In this document: in pieces, positions 48,435 through 57,746 of the stretch
Layout: the number at the start of each line of letters is the position of its first letter
Numbering within the stretch: the first letter of the stretch is position 1
DNA from: Streptomyces dioscori
Lineage (GTDB): Bacteria; Actinomycetota; Actinomycetes; Streptomycetales; Streptomycetaceae
Assembly: GCF_003024195.1 (NCBI RefSeq)
Contig: NZ_KZ679051.1
Location: 270,926 to 334,925, forward strand
DNA: 64,000 nucleotides
Direction: 5' to 3'
The notes under the pieces: generated by a model
What the model saw: only the letters and a program-made list of their open reading frames with translations
What the model was told of the DNA's origin: nothing
Database searches by the model: none
Position numbers and translations under genes: made by a program

Positions 48435-49589
48435 TCAGCCCTCTTCGCGCACAGAACCGCTGGTGGAGGCGGTCTGCTGGAACAGCCATTCGGACTTCAG
48501 CTCGGCATAACCAGGCTTGATCACGTCATTGATCATGGCCAGTCGTTCATCGAAAGGAATGAATGCTGATTTCATCGCATTGACTGTGAACCACTGCATG
48601 TCGTCGAGCGAATAACCGAAGGCGTCGACAAGGTGCTCGAATTCCCGGCTCATGCTGGTGCCGGACATCAGCCGGTTGTCGGTGTTGACGGTCGCCCGGA
48701 AGTGCAGGCGCCGCAGCAGCCCGATGGGGTGCTCGGCGTACGAGTCGGCGGCGCCCGTCTGGAGGTTGGAACTGGGGCACAGCTCCAGCGGCACCCGCTT
48801 GTCGCGTACGTACGAGGCGAGGCGGCCCAGTTTCACAGTGCCGTCGTCCTGCACCTGGATGTCGTCGATGATGCGCACGCCGTGGCCCAGCCGGTCGGCG
48901 CCGCACCACTGGAGCGCCTGCCAGATGGAGGGCAGCCCGAAGGCCTCGCCCGCGTGGATCGTGAAGTGGTTGTTCTCCCGCTTCAGATACTCGAAGGCGT
49001 CCAGGTGACGGGTGGGCGGGAAACCCGCCTCGGCGCCCGCGATGTCGAAGCCGACCACGCCCAGATCCCGGTAGCGGTTGGCCAGTTCGGCGATCTCCAG
49101 GGCGCGGGCCGCGTGCCGCATGGCGGTGAGCAGGGCGCCGACGCGGATGCGGTGGCCGTTCTCGCGGGCCAGCCGCTCGCCCTGCCGGAAACCCTCGTTG
49201 ACGGCCTCGACGACCTCTTCGAGGGTCAGCCCGGCTTCCAGGTGCTGCTCGGGCGCGTACCGCACCTCGGCGTAGACGACGCCGTCCTCGGCGAGGTCCT
49301 CGGCGCACTCGGCCGCGACGCGGAACAGCGCCTCGCGGGTCTGCATGACGGCGCAGGTGTGCGCGAAGGTCTCCAGGTACCGCTCCAGCGAACCGGAGTC
49401 GGCGGCTTCGCGGAACCAGATGCCGAGCTTGTCGGCGTCCGTCTCCGGGAGGCCCGGGTAGCCCGCGTCACGGGCGAGGTCGACGATCGTGCCGGGGCGC
49501 AGGCCGCCGTCCAGGTGATCGTGCAGCAGGACCTTCGGCGCCCGGCGGATCTGCTCCGAGCTCGGGGTGTTCTTGGTCTGGCTCGTCAT
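48435..49589 (-). CDS. add: Adenosine deaminase
   Basis: The 384-residue zinc enzyme turns (deoxy)adenosine into (deoxy)inosine, feeding DeoD. Metal and catalytic residues are present: LLHDHLDGGL (His23, His25), HAGEAFGLP (His and catalytic Glu), LGHGVRI (His) and VNTDNRLMSGT (Asp). The start codon ATG 49589 lies 6 nt after a TAGAGT -10 box, so the mRNA is probably leaderless. A CTACGCGCGTAG operator stands directly upstream of that box. Confidence 0.96.
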   Translation of the reverse strand: MTSQTKNTPSSEQIRRAPKVLLHDHLDGGLRPGTIVDLARDAGYPGLPETDADKLGIWFREAADSGSLERYLETFAHTCAVMQTREALFRVAAECAEDLAEDGVVYAEVRYAPEQHLEAGLTLEEVVEAVNEGFRQGERLARENGHRIRVGALLTAMRHAARALEIAELANRYRDLGVVGFDIAGAEAGFPPTRHLDAFEYLKRENNHFTIHAGEAFGLPSIWQALQWCGADRLGHGVRIIDDIQVQDDGTVKLGRLASYVRDKRVPLELCPSSNLQTGAADSYAEHPIGLLRRLHFRATVNTDNRLMSGTSMSREFEHLVDAFGYSLDDMQWFTVNAMKSAFIPFDERLAMINDVIKPGYAELKSEWLFQQTASTSGSVREEG

Positions 49590-49595
49590 TTCCGC

Positions 49596-49601
49596 ACTCT
49601 A
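49596..49601 (-). promoter_or_regulatory. -10 box TAGAGT of add (leaderless start)
   Basis: On the minus strand TAGAGT is followed by six bases and then the ATG of add. Transcription would begin at the start codon. Confidence 0.6.
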
Positions 49602-49605
49602 ACGC

Positions 49606-49617
49606 CTACGCGCGTAG
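49606..49617. promoter_or_regulatory. Nucleoside-regulon palindrome CTACGCGCGTAG upstream of add
   Basis: An exact copy, four bases upstream of the add -10 box, placed as in the deoC promoter. Confidence 0.85.
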
Positions 49618-49702
49618 ATCTCTCCTTGCGCGGATCCGTCGATATGTAACGGTGACCGTGCGGACGGATGGCGTACACCATTACTTCTGACACTGTTTTG
49701 TC

Positions 49703-50467
49703 ATGGCACAGCAAGCGACGCCGGTTCGCACGGCACGGCTGGGGCGGGCGCTCGGCACGGAGCCGACGGCGGTGAGCGGCGTGGTGCTGCTGCTGCCGGG
49801 CGGCGAGGAGACCTCGTCCCGCAGACCTTCACCGATGCTGGCGGCGGCGTCCGTCAGGGCGTTGGGCCGCCGGCTCGTCCGCGCGGGACGCACGGAGGGG
49901 CTGGCGGTGCACGTGGTGCACTACCGGTTCCGCGGCTGGAACGGCAGCGAGGCGCATCTGGCGCAGGACGCCGCGTGGGCCGCGGACGAGGTCGTACGAC
50001 GCTACGGGGACGTGCCCGTCTGTCTGGCCGGGGTGGACATGGGTGGGCGGGCCGCCCTGCGCGCGGGAGGCCACGACGCCGTCAACTCCGTGCTGGCGCT
50101 GTCCCCCTGGCTGCCCGAGGAGGATGTCGCGGCACCGCCCGAACCGGTGAAGCAGCTCGGGGGGCGGCGGGTGATGATCGTGCACGGCACCAACGACCAG
50201 CGGACCGACCCCGAGTTGTCGTTCCGGCTCGCGGCGCGGGCCAAGAAGGCGAACCGGGACATCTGCCGGTTCGAGGTGCACTCGGACCGGCACGCGCTGC
50301 ACGCGTTCCGCGACGAAGTGCACGCGCTCGCGGAGGACTTCGTGATGGGGGCGCTGTTCGGGCGGGCGTTCTCGCGGCCCGTGGAGGACGCGCTCGCGGC
50401 TCCGCCGCCACTGGGCCTGCGGATGCCGCTCGCGTCCGGCTTCGGGCAGTCGCTTCGCCGTCGATGA
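49703..50467 (+). CDS. Alpha/beta hydrolase-fold protein with Asp at the nucleophile position
   Basis: The 254-residue protein has the alpha/beta hydrolase layout: GVVLLLPGGEE after strand 3, a nucleophile elbow CLAGVDMGGRAAL, an acid HGTNDQRTD and a His in HSDRHALHAF. The elbow has Asp112 where Ser is usual (G-V-D-M-G). Asp nucleophiles occur in haloalkane dehalogenases and epoxide hydrolases, but the rest looks more like a dienelactone hydrolase/esterase, so it may have altered chemistry or be non-catalytic. ATG 49703 has no clear ribosome site. Confidence 0.8.
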   Translation: MAQQATPVRTARLGRALGTEPTAVSGVVLLLPGGEETSSRRPSPMLAAASVRALGRRLVRAGRTEGLAVHVVHYRFRGWNGSEAHLAQDAAWAADEVVRRYGDVPVCLAGVDMGGRAALRAGGHDAVNSVLALSPWLPEEDVAAPPEPVKQLGGRRVMIVHGTNDQRTDPELSFRLAARAKKANRDICRFEVHSDRHALHAFRDEVHALAEDFVMGALFGRAFSRPVEDALAAPPPLGLRMPLASGFGQSLRRR

Positions 50468-50502
50468 GCTTTCCGGGCCGGGACCGGCTGCGGGCGCGGC
50501 TC

Positions 50503-50574
50503 CGCCGCACCGCCGCACCGCCGCACCGCCGCACCGCCGCACCGCCGCACCGCCGCACCGCCGCACCGCCGCAC
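50503..50574 (+). repeat. 9 perfect copies of the 8-bp unit CGCCGCAC
   Basis: Nine uninterrupted units, 72 bp in all, lie in the gap after the hydrolase gene. The 310-bp gap 50468-50777 otherwise shows no gene or clear promoter. Confidence 0.93.
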
Positions 50575-50777
50575 CGGCGGAGAGATCCTGGCTGCCGCGG
50601 TTGCGGCACGGCGAACAGTCGCCTGAGCGCACGACATGATCCGGCCGAACTCGTTACCGCGCGGCCGCGTCCGGACGTGGCCGCGTACGGCAAAGCCTGG
50701 ACGGGCTTCATGGCGCATTGCAGGATCTGGAGGCGCGCGCGGAAGACCTGCGCGGCCGAGGAATGTGAGACGCATAC

Positions 50778-51200
50778 ATGACCAAGCGTGGATTCGACCT
50801 GCCGCCGAAAGCGTCGCCGGACGTCATCGCCCAGCGTCACGAACTGGCCGACGCGGTCTGCCGGGAACTGCTCCGTGCCGGACTTCCCGCTTATCGGGGC
50901 GACGCCGACGGCGGCCCGTACACCGGCCCCGGAGCCGAGGCGCACCTGGATCCCCTCGTCGGTGGTGCGGTGTTCGTGGACTGGAATTCGTCCGGGGAGC
51001 TGACGCGGGCTGCCATCGATCTCTTCGAGAAAGGAATAGACCCCTCGGATCCGCCGGCTGTCTTCCGTCATTACGGAACGGTTCACCAGAACATGCGGGA
51101 CGCGCTTCTGGCCATTCTGCGCTCCGCGGGATTCGAGGCCGAAGAGGCGGATCCGCATACGCACGGCGGTGCGATCCGCGTGTCCGGTTTCCGCCACTGA
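50778..51200 (+). CDS. Conserved hypothetical protein, 140 residues
   Basis: ATG 50778 opens a frame MTKRGFDLPPKASPDVIAQR with good codon bias. It contains VCRELLRAGLPAYRGDADGG, AVFVDWNSSGEL and a C-terminal HQNMRDALLAILRSAGFEAE. No signal, membrane helix or known motif is visible. It lies after the 8-bp repeat array and convergent with the LysR gene. Function unknown. Confidence 0.7.
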   Translation: MTKRGFDLPPKASPDVIAQRHELADAVCRELLRAGLPAYRGDADGGPYTGPGAEAHLDPLVGGAVFVDWNSSGELTRAAIDLFEKGIDPSDPPAVFRHYGTVHQNMRDALLAILRSAGFEAEEADPHTHGGAIRVSGFRH

Positions 51201-51233
51201 TCCGTTCCCGTGCGCGTCGGTCACTCGCGTCGC

Positions 51234-52193
51234 TCACTCCGGCAGCAGCGAACCCCTCTTCGACAGCAGGAACTTCTTGAAGGCCGCCACCGGGGGTGTG
51301 TCCGGGTGGCCGTCGAGCCAGGCGACGCCGATCTCCCGGGCCGCCCGGGGGGCCGTGACCGTCAGTTCCACGACTCCTGGGCGGGGGACGGCCGGCGGGG
51401 GCAGGAGGGCCACTCCCAGGCCCGCCGCCACCAGGCCCCGCAGGGTCTCGGCCTCCTCGCCCTCGAAGGCGATCCGGGGGCGGAAGCCCGCCTGCCGGCA
51501 GAGGTCGTCGGTGATGCGGCGCAGGCCGTAGCCGGGTTCCAGGGTCACGAAGGCCTCGTCGGCGGCCTCCGCGAGGCGGATACGGCGGCGGGAGGCGAGG
51601 CGGTGGTCGGCCGGGACCACCAGGCGCAGTTTCTGCTCGTCCAGGCGGCGGCCGACCAGGTCGGGGGCGTCCGGGACGGGGGACGTGAGGCAGAGGTCGA
51701 GTTCGCCGGAGCGCAGGCGCTCGATCATCGCCTCGCCGTAGTTCTGGACGAGGCTGAAGCGGACGCGGGGGTGGTCGACGCGGAAGGCCCGGATCAGCGC
51801 CGGGACCGTCTCGGAGCCCATGGTGTGGAGGAAGCCGAAGGCGACCTTGCCGGTGGCGGGGTCGGCGTCGGCCCGTACCTCGTCGGCGGCCCGCTCGATC
51901 TCCGCGAGCGCCCGTTCGACGGAGCCGAGGAAGGTACGGCCGGCCGGGGTGAGGGAGACGGTGCGGCCCCGGCGGGCGAAGAGGTCCACTCCCAGGTCCT
52001 GTTCGAGGCGGACCATCGCCCGGGACAGCGTCGACTGCGGGACCTGCATCTCCTGCGCGGCCCGCGTCACATGCTCGGTGCGGGCGACCCCGGCGAAGTA
52101 CGCCAGCCGCGGGGCGAGCAACCGCGACATGCCCGCGCTGTCTTCTGTGTCACCGGACGGTGACAGGCGACCCTCTGACCTCTGCTGATGCAT
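51234..52193 (-). CDS. LysR-family transcriptional regulator
   Basis: The 319-residue regulator has the winged helix LAYFAGVARTEHVTRAAQEM, QVPQSTLSRAMVRLEQDLGV, DLFARRGRTVSLTPAG and a periplasmic-binding-like effector domain. It is divergent from the MFS gene with a 65-bp gap, the usual layout of a regulator and its target, so it likely controls that exporter. Start ATG 52193 (MHQQRSEG); the HTH begins ~30 residues in, and a start at 52130 is also possible. Confidence 0.92.
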   Translation of the reverse strand: MHQQRSEGRLSPSGDTEDSAGMSRLLAPRLAYFAGVARTEHVTRAAQEMQVPQSTLSRAMVRLEQDLGVDLFARRGRTVSLTPAGRTFLGSVERALAEIERAADEVRADADPATGKVAFGFLHTMGSETVPALIRAFRVDHPRVRFSLVQNYGEAMIERLRSGELDLCLTSPVPDAPDLVGRRLDEQKLRLVVPADHRLASRRRIRLAEAADEAFVTLEPGYGLRRITDDLCRQAGFRPRIAFEGEEAETLRGLVAAGLGVALLPPPAVPRPGVVELTVTAPRAAREIGVAWLDGHPDTPPVAAFKKFLLSKRGSLLPE

Positions 52194-52206
52194 CACAGGA
52201 ACGATT

Positions 52207-52219
52207 ATGGCGATTCCAT
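52207..52219. promoter_or_regulatory. Dyad ATGG-N5-CCAT in the LysR/MFS promoter gap
   Basis: A short inverted repeat, 13 bp after the LysR start and 39 bp before the MFS start. TGATGCATCA, overlapping the LysR start (52186-52195), is a second small palindrome. Either could be part of a LysR site. Confidence 0.35.
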
Positions 52220-52258
52220 GCATTGGACGGATGACGGGGAGGACTTTAGGTTCGAACC

Positions 52259-53569
52259 ATGCCTTCCGCCAGTACCGGGGCGTCCACCAGCGTGGTCGCC
52301 CCCTCCGCCGCCGCCGCTCCCACCGAAGCCGTCGTCCCCACCGAAGTGGTCCCCGTCGACACCCGGCTGACCCCGGGCGGGCCCGGCTACCGCCGGATGA
52401 GCTTCGCCCTCTTCCTCGCCGGGGTCGCGACCTTCGCGCTCCTCTACTCCACCCAGGCTCTCCTCCCCCTGATCTCGCACGACTTCGGGGTCACGGCGAG
52501 CACCGCGAGCTGGACGGTGTCGGCGGCGACCGGCGCACTGGCCCTGTTCGTCCTGCCGCTGAGCGCGCTCTCCGAGCGATTCGGACGGCGTACGTTGATG
52601 ACGGCGTCGCTCGCGGTCGCGGTGACCGTCGGACTGCTCGTGCCCTTCGCCCCCTCGGTCGGCTGGCTGGTCGCGCTGCGGGCCGTCCAGGGCGCGGCGC
52701 TGGCCGGACTGCCCGCCTCTGCGACGGCGTATCTGGCGGAGGAGGTACGGCCGAAGGCACTCATCACGGCCATCGGCCTGTTCGTCGCGGGCAACAGTGT
52801 CGGCGGGATGAGCGGCCGTGTCATCACCGGCTGGGTCGCGCAGGAGTGGGGCTGGCGGGTCGCCGTCGCGGTGATCGGCGTGATCGCGGTGGGCTGCGCC
52901 GTCGCCTTCCGGCTGCTGCTTCCCGCGCCCAAGCACTTCAAGGCGGGTTCGCTGCGCCCGGCGGCGCTGGTCCGTACGGTCCGGGACCACCTCGCGAACC
53001 CGCTGCTGCGCAGGCTGTACGCGATCGGCGCGCTGTTCATGACGGTGTTCGGCGCCGTCTACACGGTGATCGGCTACCGCCTCACCGACGCCCCGTTCTC
53101 CCTCCCGCAGGGCCTCATCGGCTCGATCTTCCTGGTCTACCTGGTCGGTACGGTCTCGGCGTCGACCGCCGGAAAGCTGGTGGGCCGGCTCGGGCGGCGC
53201 GGCGCGCTGTACCTGGCGGGCGCCACGACGACCGCGGGCCTGCTGGTGTCGCTGGCCGACTCCCTGCCGTTCGTGCTGCTCGGCCTCGTACTGATCACGG
53301 CCGGGTTCTTCGCCGGGCACGCGGTGGCGTCCTCCTCCGTCAGCCACACGGCGAAGGAGGGCCGCGCCCAGGCCTCGGCGCTCTACCAGTCCGCCTACTA
53401 CCTGGGCTCCAGCGCGGGCGGCACACTCGGCGCGATCGCCTACCACTCCGGCGGCTGGGCCGGGACGGTCGCGCTCGGCCTGCTGGCGGTGGTCGGGGTC
53501 GGGGGCATCACGGTGCTCGGGTCGCACGCGGCGCGGACGCAGCGGCGGCTGGTGGCCGTGCGGCACTGA
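52259..53569 (+). CDS. MFS transporter (12-helix, arabinose efflux type)
   Basis: The 436-residue protein has about 12 hydrophobic helices after a ~40-residue Ala/Val-rich N-terminus. It carries the MFS loop motif LSERFGRRTLM between helices 2 and 3, and a related motif VGRLGRRGALYLAG in the second half. It resembles YnfM/AraJ-type efflux proteins. The divergent LysR regulator supports inducible export. Substrate unknown. Start ATG 52259. Confidence 0.92.
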   Translation: MPSASTGASTSVVAPSAAAAPTEAVVPTEVVPVDTRLTPGGPGYRRMSFALFLAGVATFALLYSTQALLPLISHDFGVTASTASWTVSAATGALALFVLPLSALSERFGRRTLMTASLAVAVTVGLLVPFAPSVGWLVALRAVQGAALAGLPASATAYLAEEVRPKALITAIGLFVAGNSVGGMSGRVITGWVAQEWGWRVAVAVIGVIAVGCAVAFRLLLPAPKHFKAGSLRPAALVRTVRDHLANPLLRRLYAIGALFMTVFGAVYTVIGYRLTDAPFSLPQGLIGSIFLVYLVGTVSASTAGKLVGRLGRRGALYLAGATTTAGLLVSLADSLPFVLLGLVLITAGFFAGHAVASSSVSHTAKEGRAQASALYQSAYYLGSSAGGTLGAIAYHSGGWAGTVALGLLAVVGVGGITVLGSHAARTQRRLVAVRH

Positions 53570-53608
53570 CATTCCGGGGCCCGCTCGGGGGCGCCGGCGG
53601 ACATGTGG

Positions 53609-53649
53609 GGTGCAGGTCAGGACAGTAACTGTCCTGACCTGCACCTTTT
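53609..53649 (+). terminator. 37-nt perfect palindrome with T-run after the MFS gene
   Basis: Left arm 53609-53626 and right arm 53628-53645 are exact complements (18 bp each) around one central A, followed by TTTT. It lies 40 bp after the MFS stop and works as an intrinsic terminator. The arms contain CAGGTCAGGACAGT. Confidence 0.85.
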
Positions 53650-53755
53650 CCGTCTCGGGGGGCCATTGTCAGTGGGCTGCGGTAGCTTCCGGAGTGCCGG
53701 TACCGCAATGGGGCGGTGCTCGCACGGCGGACAAGGCCACAGGGGTGGGTTGGCT

Positions 53756-54778
53756 ATGAGCGACGGTACGGCGACGGTGGAAGACCTCGATGTCCGGCTG
53801 GAGAAGCACCGGGTCGAGCTGACGGGGTACTGCTACCGGATGCTCGGCTCGTCCTTCGAGGCCGAGGACGCGGTCCAGGACACACTGGTGCGCGCCTGGC
53901 GCAGCTACGACAAGTTCGAGGGCCGCTCCTCGATGCGTTCGTGGCTGTACCGGATCGCGACGAACGTCTGCCTGGACATGCTGACCGCAGGCAACAAGCG
54001 GGCCCGGCCCATGGATCTGACGGACTCGACGCCCCTCGCCCAGGCCGCGCTGACGCCGCGCGCGGACAACACCTGGCTGGAGCCGATGCCGGACGCGCGC
54101 GTGCTGCCGACGGTCGCCGACCCGGCCGAGGCCGCCGTCGCCAAGGAGTCCGTGCGCCTCGCCTTCATGGCCGCCCTGCAGCAACTGCCGCCCAAGCAGC
54201 GGGCCGTGCTCATCCTGCGTGAGGTGCTGGCGTGGAAGGCGAGCGAGGTGGCCGAGCTGCTCGGCACGACGGTCGCCTCCGTGAACAGCGCGCTGCAGCG
54301 GGCGCGGGCGACGCTCTCGGAGAGCGGCAGCGGGAGTGCGGCGGCGCGGGCCGTCACCTCCGATCCGCTCGACGAGGAGCAGCAGAAACTGCTCGACCGC
54401 TATGTGGCCGCCTTCGAGGGGTACGACATGGCGGCGCTGACGGCCCTCCTGCACGAGGACGCCGTGATGACGATGCCGCCGTTCGACCTGTGGCTGACCG
54501 GGCCCTCGGACATCACGGGCTTCATGACGACGCTCGGCGCGGCCTGCGCGGACTCCCATCTGGTCCCGGTCGCGGTGAACGGACTGCCGGGCTTCGCCCA
54601 GTACAAGCCGGATCCCGAGACGGGCGGGCACACGGCGTGGGCCGTGCAGGTCCTGGAGATCTCAGAGGGGCGGATCACGGGGTTTCACTGCTTCCTCGAC
54701 ACGCAGCGGTGGTTCCCGCTGTTCGGGCTGCCGCTCCAGCTCGAAGGGCAGGGCGACGAGGGCGAGCAGCGCGCGTAG
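53756..54778 (+). CDS. ECF sigma factor with C-terminal SnoaL-like domain
   Basis: The 340-residue protein has sigma region 2 (GYCYRMLGSSFEAEDAVQDT, LVRAWRSYDKF) and region 4 (LQQLPPKQRAVLILREVLAW, KASEVAELLGTTVASVNSAL). A NTF2/SnoaL-like domain (~205-330; YVAAFEGYDMAALTALLHED, DLWLTGPSDITGFM) follows. A WLEP motif is in the linker. This plan belongs to the SigG/TIGR02960-like ECF groups in which the extra domain replaces a separate anti-sigma factor. ATG 53756 follows a G-rich stretch. Its last 117 bp overlap the STAS gene on the other strand. Confidence 0.88.
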   Translation: MSDGTATVEDLDVRLEKHRVELTGYCYRMLGSSFEAEDAVQDTLVRAWRSYDKFEGRSSMRSWLYRIATNVCLDMLTAGNKRARPMDLTDSTPLAQAALTPRADNTWLEPMPDARVLPTVADPAEAAVAKESVRLAFMAALQQLPPKQRAVLILREVLAWKASEVAELLGTTVASVNSALQRARATLSESGSGSAAARAVTSDPLDEEQQKLLDRYVAAFEGYDMAALTALLHEDAVMTMPPFDLWLTGPSDITGFMTTLGAACADSHLVPVAVNGLPGFAQYKPDPETGGHTAWAVQVLEISEGRITGFHCFLDTQRWFPLFGLPLQLEGQGDEGEQRA

Positions 54779-55048
54779 GGCGGGGTCCGGGGCGCGGAGT
54801 CTGAGGCGGCCTCCGGCGCGGCGGGCCGCGAGTTGCATCCTCGCCAGGGCGTCGACGGTCGTCAGGCCGGGTGGGCCCAGATCCCTGACGTCGCAGACGA
54901 CGACGCGGGCCGTGGTGTCCTGAAGCCGTGCGCGCACGGCTTCGCAGAGCCGCGGCACGTCGTCCTTGGTGACGGGGCCGGGCAGTACGAGTACGTCGGG
55001 TGTCGAGGGGTCCACGTGCGGTAGACCCTGGCGGGGCGCGGAACTCAT
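54662..55048 (-). CDS. STAS-domain protein, overlapping the sigma gene
   Basis: The 128-residue protein (MSSAPRQGLPHVDPSTPDVL) fits the STAS fold: VLVLPGPVTKDDVPRLCEAV, VVVCDVRDLGPPGLTTVDAL and a final helix LRALLALVALPFELE. At the site where anti-anti-sigma factors have the phosphorylated Ser of DSSGL this protein has LGPPGL, so phosphorylation control of that type is absent. The 3' end overlaps the sigma gene by 117 bp. A functional link with the sigma factor is possible but not shown. Confidence 0.8.
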   Translation of the reverse strand: MSSAPRQGLPHVDPSTPDVLVLPGPVTKDDVPRLCEAVRARLQDTTARVVVCDVRDLGPPGLTTVDALARMQLAARRAGGRLRLRAPDPALRALLALVALPFELERQPEQREPPLRVEEAVKPRDPPL

Positions 55049-55075
55049 CGCGGGTGCGGGTGAGTGGGGGTTGCC

Positions 55076-55207
55076 CGCGCAGTTCCCCGCGCCCCTGAAA
55101 AGCCGGTCGATCGTCGGCTGACGGCCGGTGGGGGTGATCCGCGCCGTTCCCCGCGCCCCTGAGAGACGGGCTGGGCGCGGCTCCCAAGGGGCGCGGGGAA
55201 CTGCGCG
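55076..55207. repeat. Three dispersed GC-core repeats in the STAS/AEC divergent gap
   Basis: Minus-oriented copies at 55076 and 55140 and a plus-oriented copy at 55188 lie in the 319-bp gap 55049-55367. As before deoC, minus copies are toward the minus gene and the plus copy toward the plus gene. I see no gene in this gap. Confidence 0.88.
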
Positions 55208-55367
55208 AACGGGGGCGAGGGGGCGCAGCCCCCATGCGGTGGCGGGGAGCCACACGGCCGGTGGGGCGTGCTCTCGGCTCTAGGGTTGGGTGTATGACCC
55301 ATGAATCTTCGTCCGGCCCGTCCCGGATACCCGGGCCCCGCCACCCCCAGGCCTCGCTGGAGGTGCC

Positions 55368-56288
55368 GTGCAGGGCGTGCTGAACGGATTCGCGGTCATC
55401 GCGGTGGTCATCGGAGTCGGATACCTGATCGGGCGGCGGGGGTACCTCGGCGACAACGGACGGGAGGTGCTGACCAAGCTCGCCTTCCACGTCGCCACCC
55501 CCGCACTGCTCTTCACCACCCTCGCGCGGGCCGACCTGTCGGTGATCCTGTCGAACCGGCTGCTGGTGACGGCGGTCAGCACGTTCGCGGTGGCCGGGAT
55601 CTTCGTCGCGGTCGGTGCCGTACGCCGCTGGGGCGTGGGCCGTACGACGATCGGCGCGCTCTGCTCCAGCTACGTCAACGCGGGCAACCTCGGAATCCCG
55701 ATCGCCGTGTACGTCCTCGGGGACGCCTCGCTCGTCGCGCCGGTCCTGCTGTTCCAGCAGATCTTGATGACGCCGGTCGCGCTGACGGTCCTCGACCTGT
55801 CCGGCGCGGGCGAGAAGCAGCCGCTCTGGCGGCAGGTCACCGCTCCCGTCCGCAACCCCGTCGGGATCGGCTCACTGGCCGGCGTGGCCGTCTCGGCGAC
55901 CGGGCTGACCGTCCCGGGACCCGTCATGGACCCGTTGACCCTGATCGGGAACATGTCCGTACCGGCCGTCCTGCTCGCCTTCGGAATCTCCCTGTGCGGC
56001 AGCACGATGCCGGGCCGGGGCGCCGACCGGGCACCCGTACTGCTCTCCGTCGCCCTGAAGTCCGTGGGCCAGCCCCTGGCCGCCTGGGCGCTGGCGGCGG
56101 GCGTCTTCGGACTGCGGGGCGAACCCCTGCTCGACGTGGTGGTCACCTCGGCCCTGCCGGCCGCCCAGAACCTCTTCACCTACGCCTCCCGCTACCGCGT
56201 CGGCGAGGTCCTGGCCCGCGAGTCGATACTGCTGTCGACGATGCTGGCGGTACCGGTGCTGGTGGTGATCGCGGCGTTGCTGGGATGA
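55368..56288 (+). CDS. AEC-family transporter
   Basis: The 306-residue protein has about ten membrane helices in two similar halves, with GVGYLIGRRGYLGDNGREVL, TKLAFHVATPALLFTTLA and the repeat segment SYVNAGNLGIPIAVYVLGD typical of the auxin efflux carrier family. It probably carries a small organic anion. GTG 55368 has GGAGG upstream. It ends at a 20-bp bidirectional terminator shared with deoA. Confidence 0.9.
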   Translation: MQGVLNGFAVIAVVIGVGYLIGRRGYLGDNGREVLTKLAFHVATPALLFTTLARADLSVILSNRLLVTAVSTFAVAGIFVAVGAVRRWGVGRTTIGALCSSYVNAGNLGIPIAVYVLGDASLVAPVLLFQQILMTPVALTVLDLSGAGEKQPLWRQVTAPVRNPVGIGSLAGVAVSATGLTVPGPVMDPLTLIGNMSVPAVLLAFGISLCGSTMPGRGADRAPVLLSVALKSVGQPLAAWALAAGVFGLRGEPLLDVVVTSALPAAQNLFTYASRYRVGEVLARESILLSTMLAVPVLVVIAALLG

Positions 56289-56304
56289 GGCCCTCGACAG
56301 CACC

Positions 56305-56354
56305 GGAACGGGGAACGGGACCGGTGGTCGTCCGCCGGTCCCGTTCCCCGTTCC
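56305..56354. terminator. Bidirectional terminator between AEC transporter and deoA
   Basis: GGAACGGGGAACGGGACCGG (56305-56324) and its exact complement (56335-56354) with a 10-nt loop between convergent stops. Confidence 0.92.
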
Positions 56355-56373
56355 GCACTTCGATCCACCCGCC

Positions 56374-57666
<1,293 letters not shown>

Positions 57667-57686
57667 GGCTTCCCTTCGGTAGTGCG

Positions 57687-57732
57687 GCGGCCCCTCCCGG
57701 TGTCCTGACGACACACGAAGCGAAGGGGCCGC
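57687..57732 (-). terminator. Hairpin between cdd and deoA
   Basis: GCGGCCCCT and AGGGGCCGC form a 9-bp stem with a 28-nt loop in the 80-bp gap. It has no T-run and may be a partial terminator or an mRNA processing/stability element that sets deoA level. Confidence 0.5.
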
Positions 57733-57746
57733 AGGTGACACATGAA

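Noticed and set aside
50503..50574. The 8-bp array as a CRISPR or as a coding repeat
   Set aside because: Units are contiguous without spacers and far too short for CRISPR. The array lies after a clear stop; the frame through it has no ribosome site or homology.
54769..54779. CGCGCGTAG half-site at the sigma gene stop
   Set aside because: Only one half matches, it lies inside the overlap of two coding regions, and no promoter context is visible.
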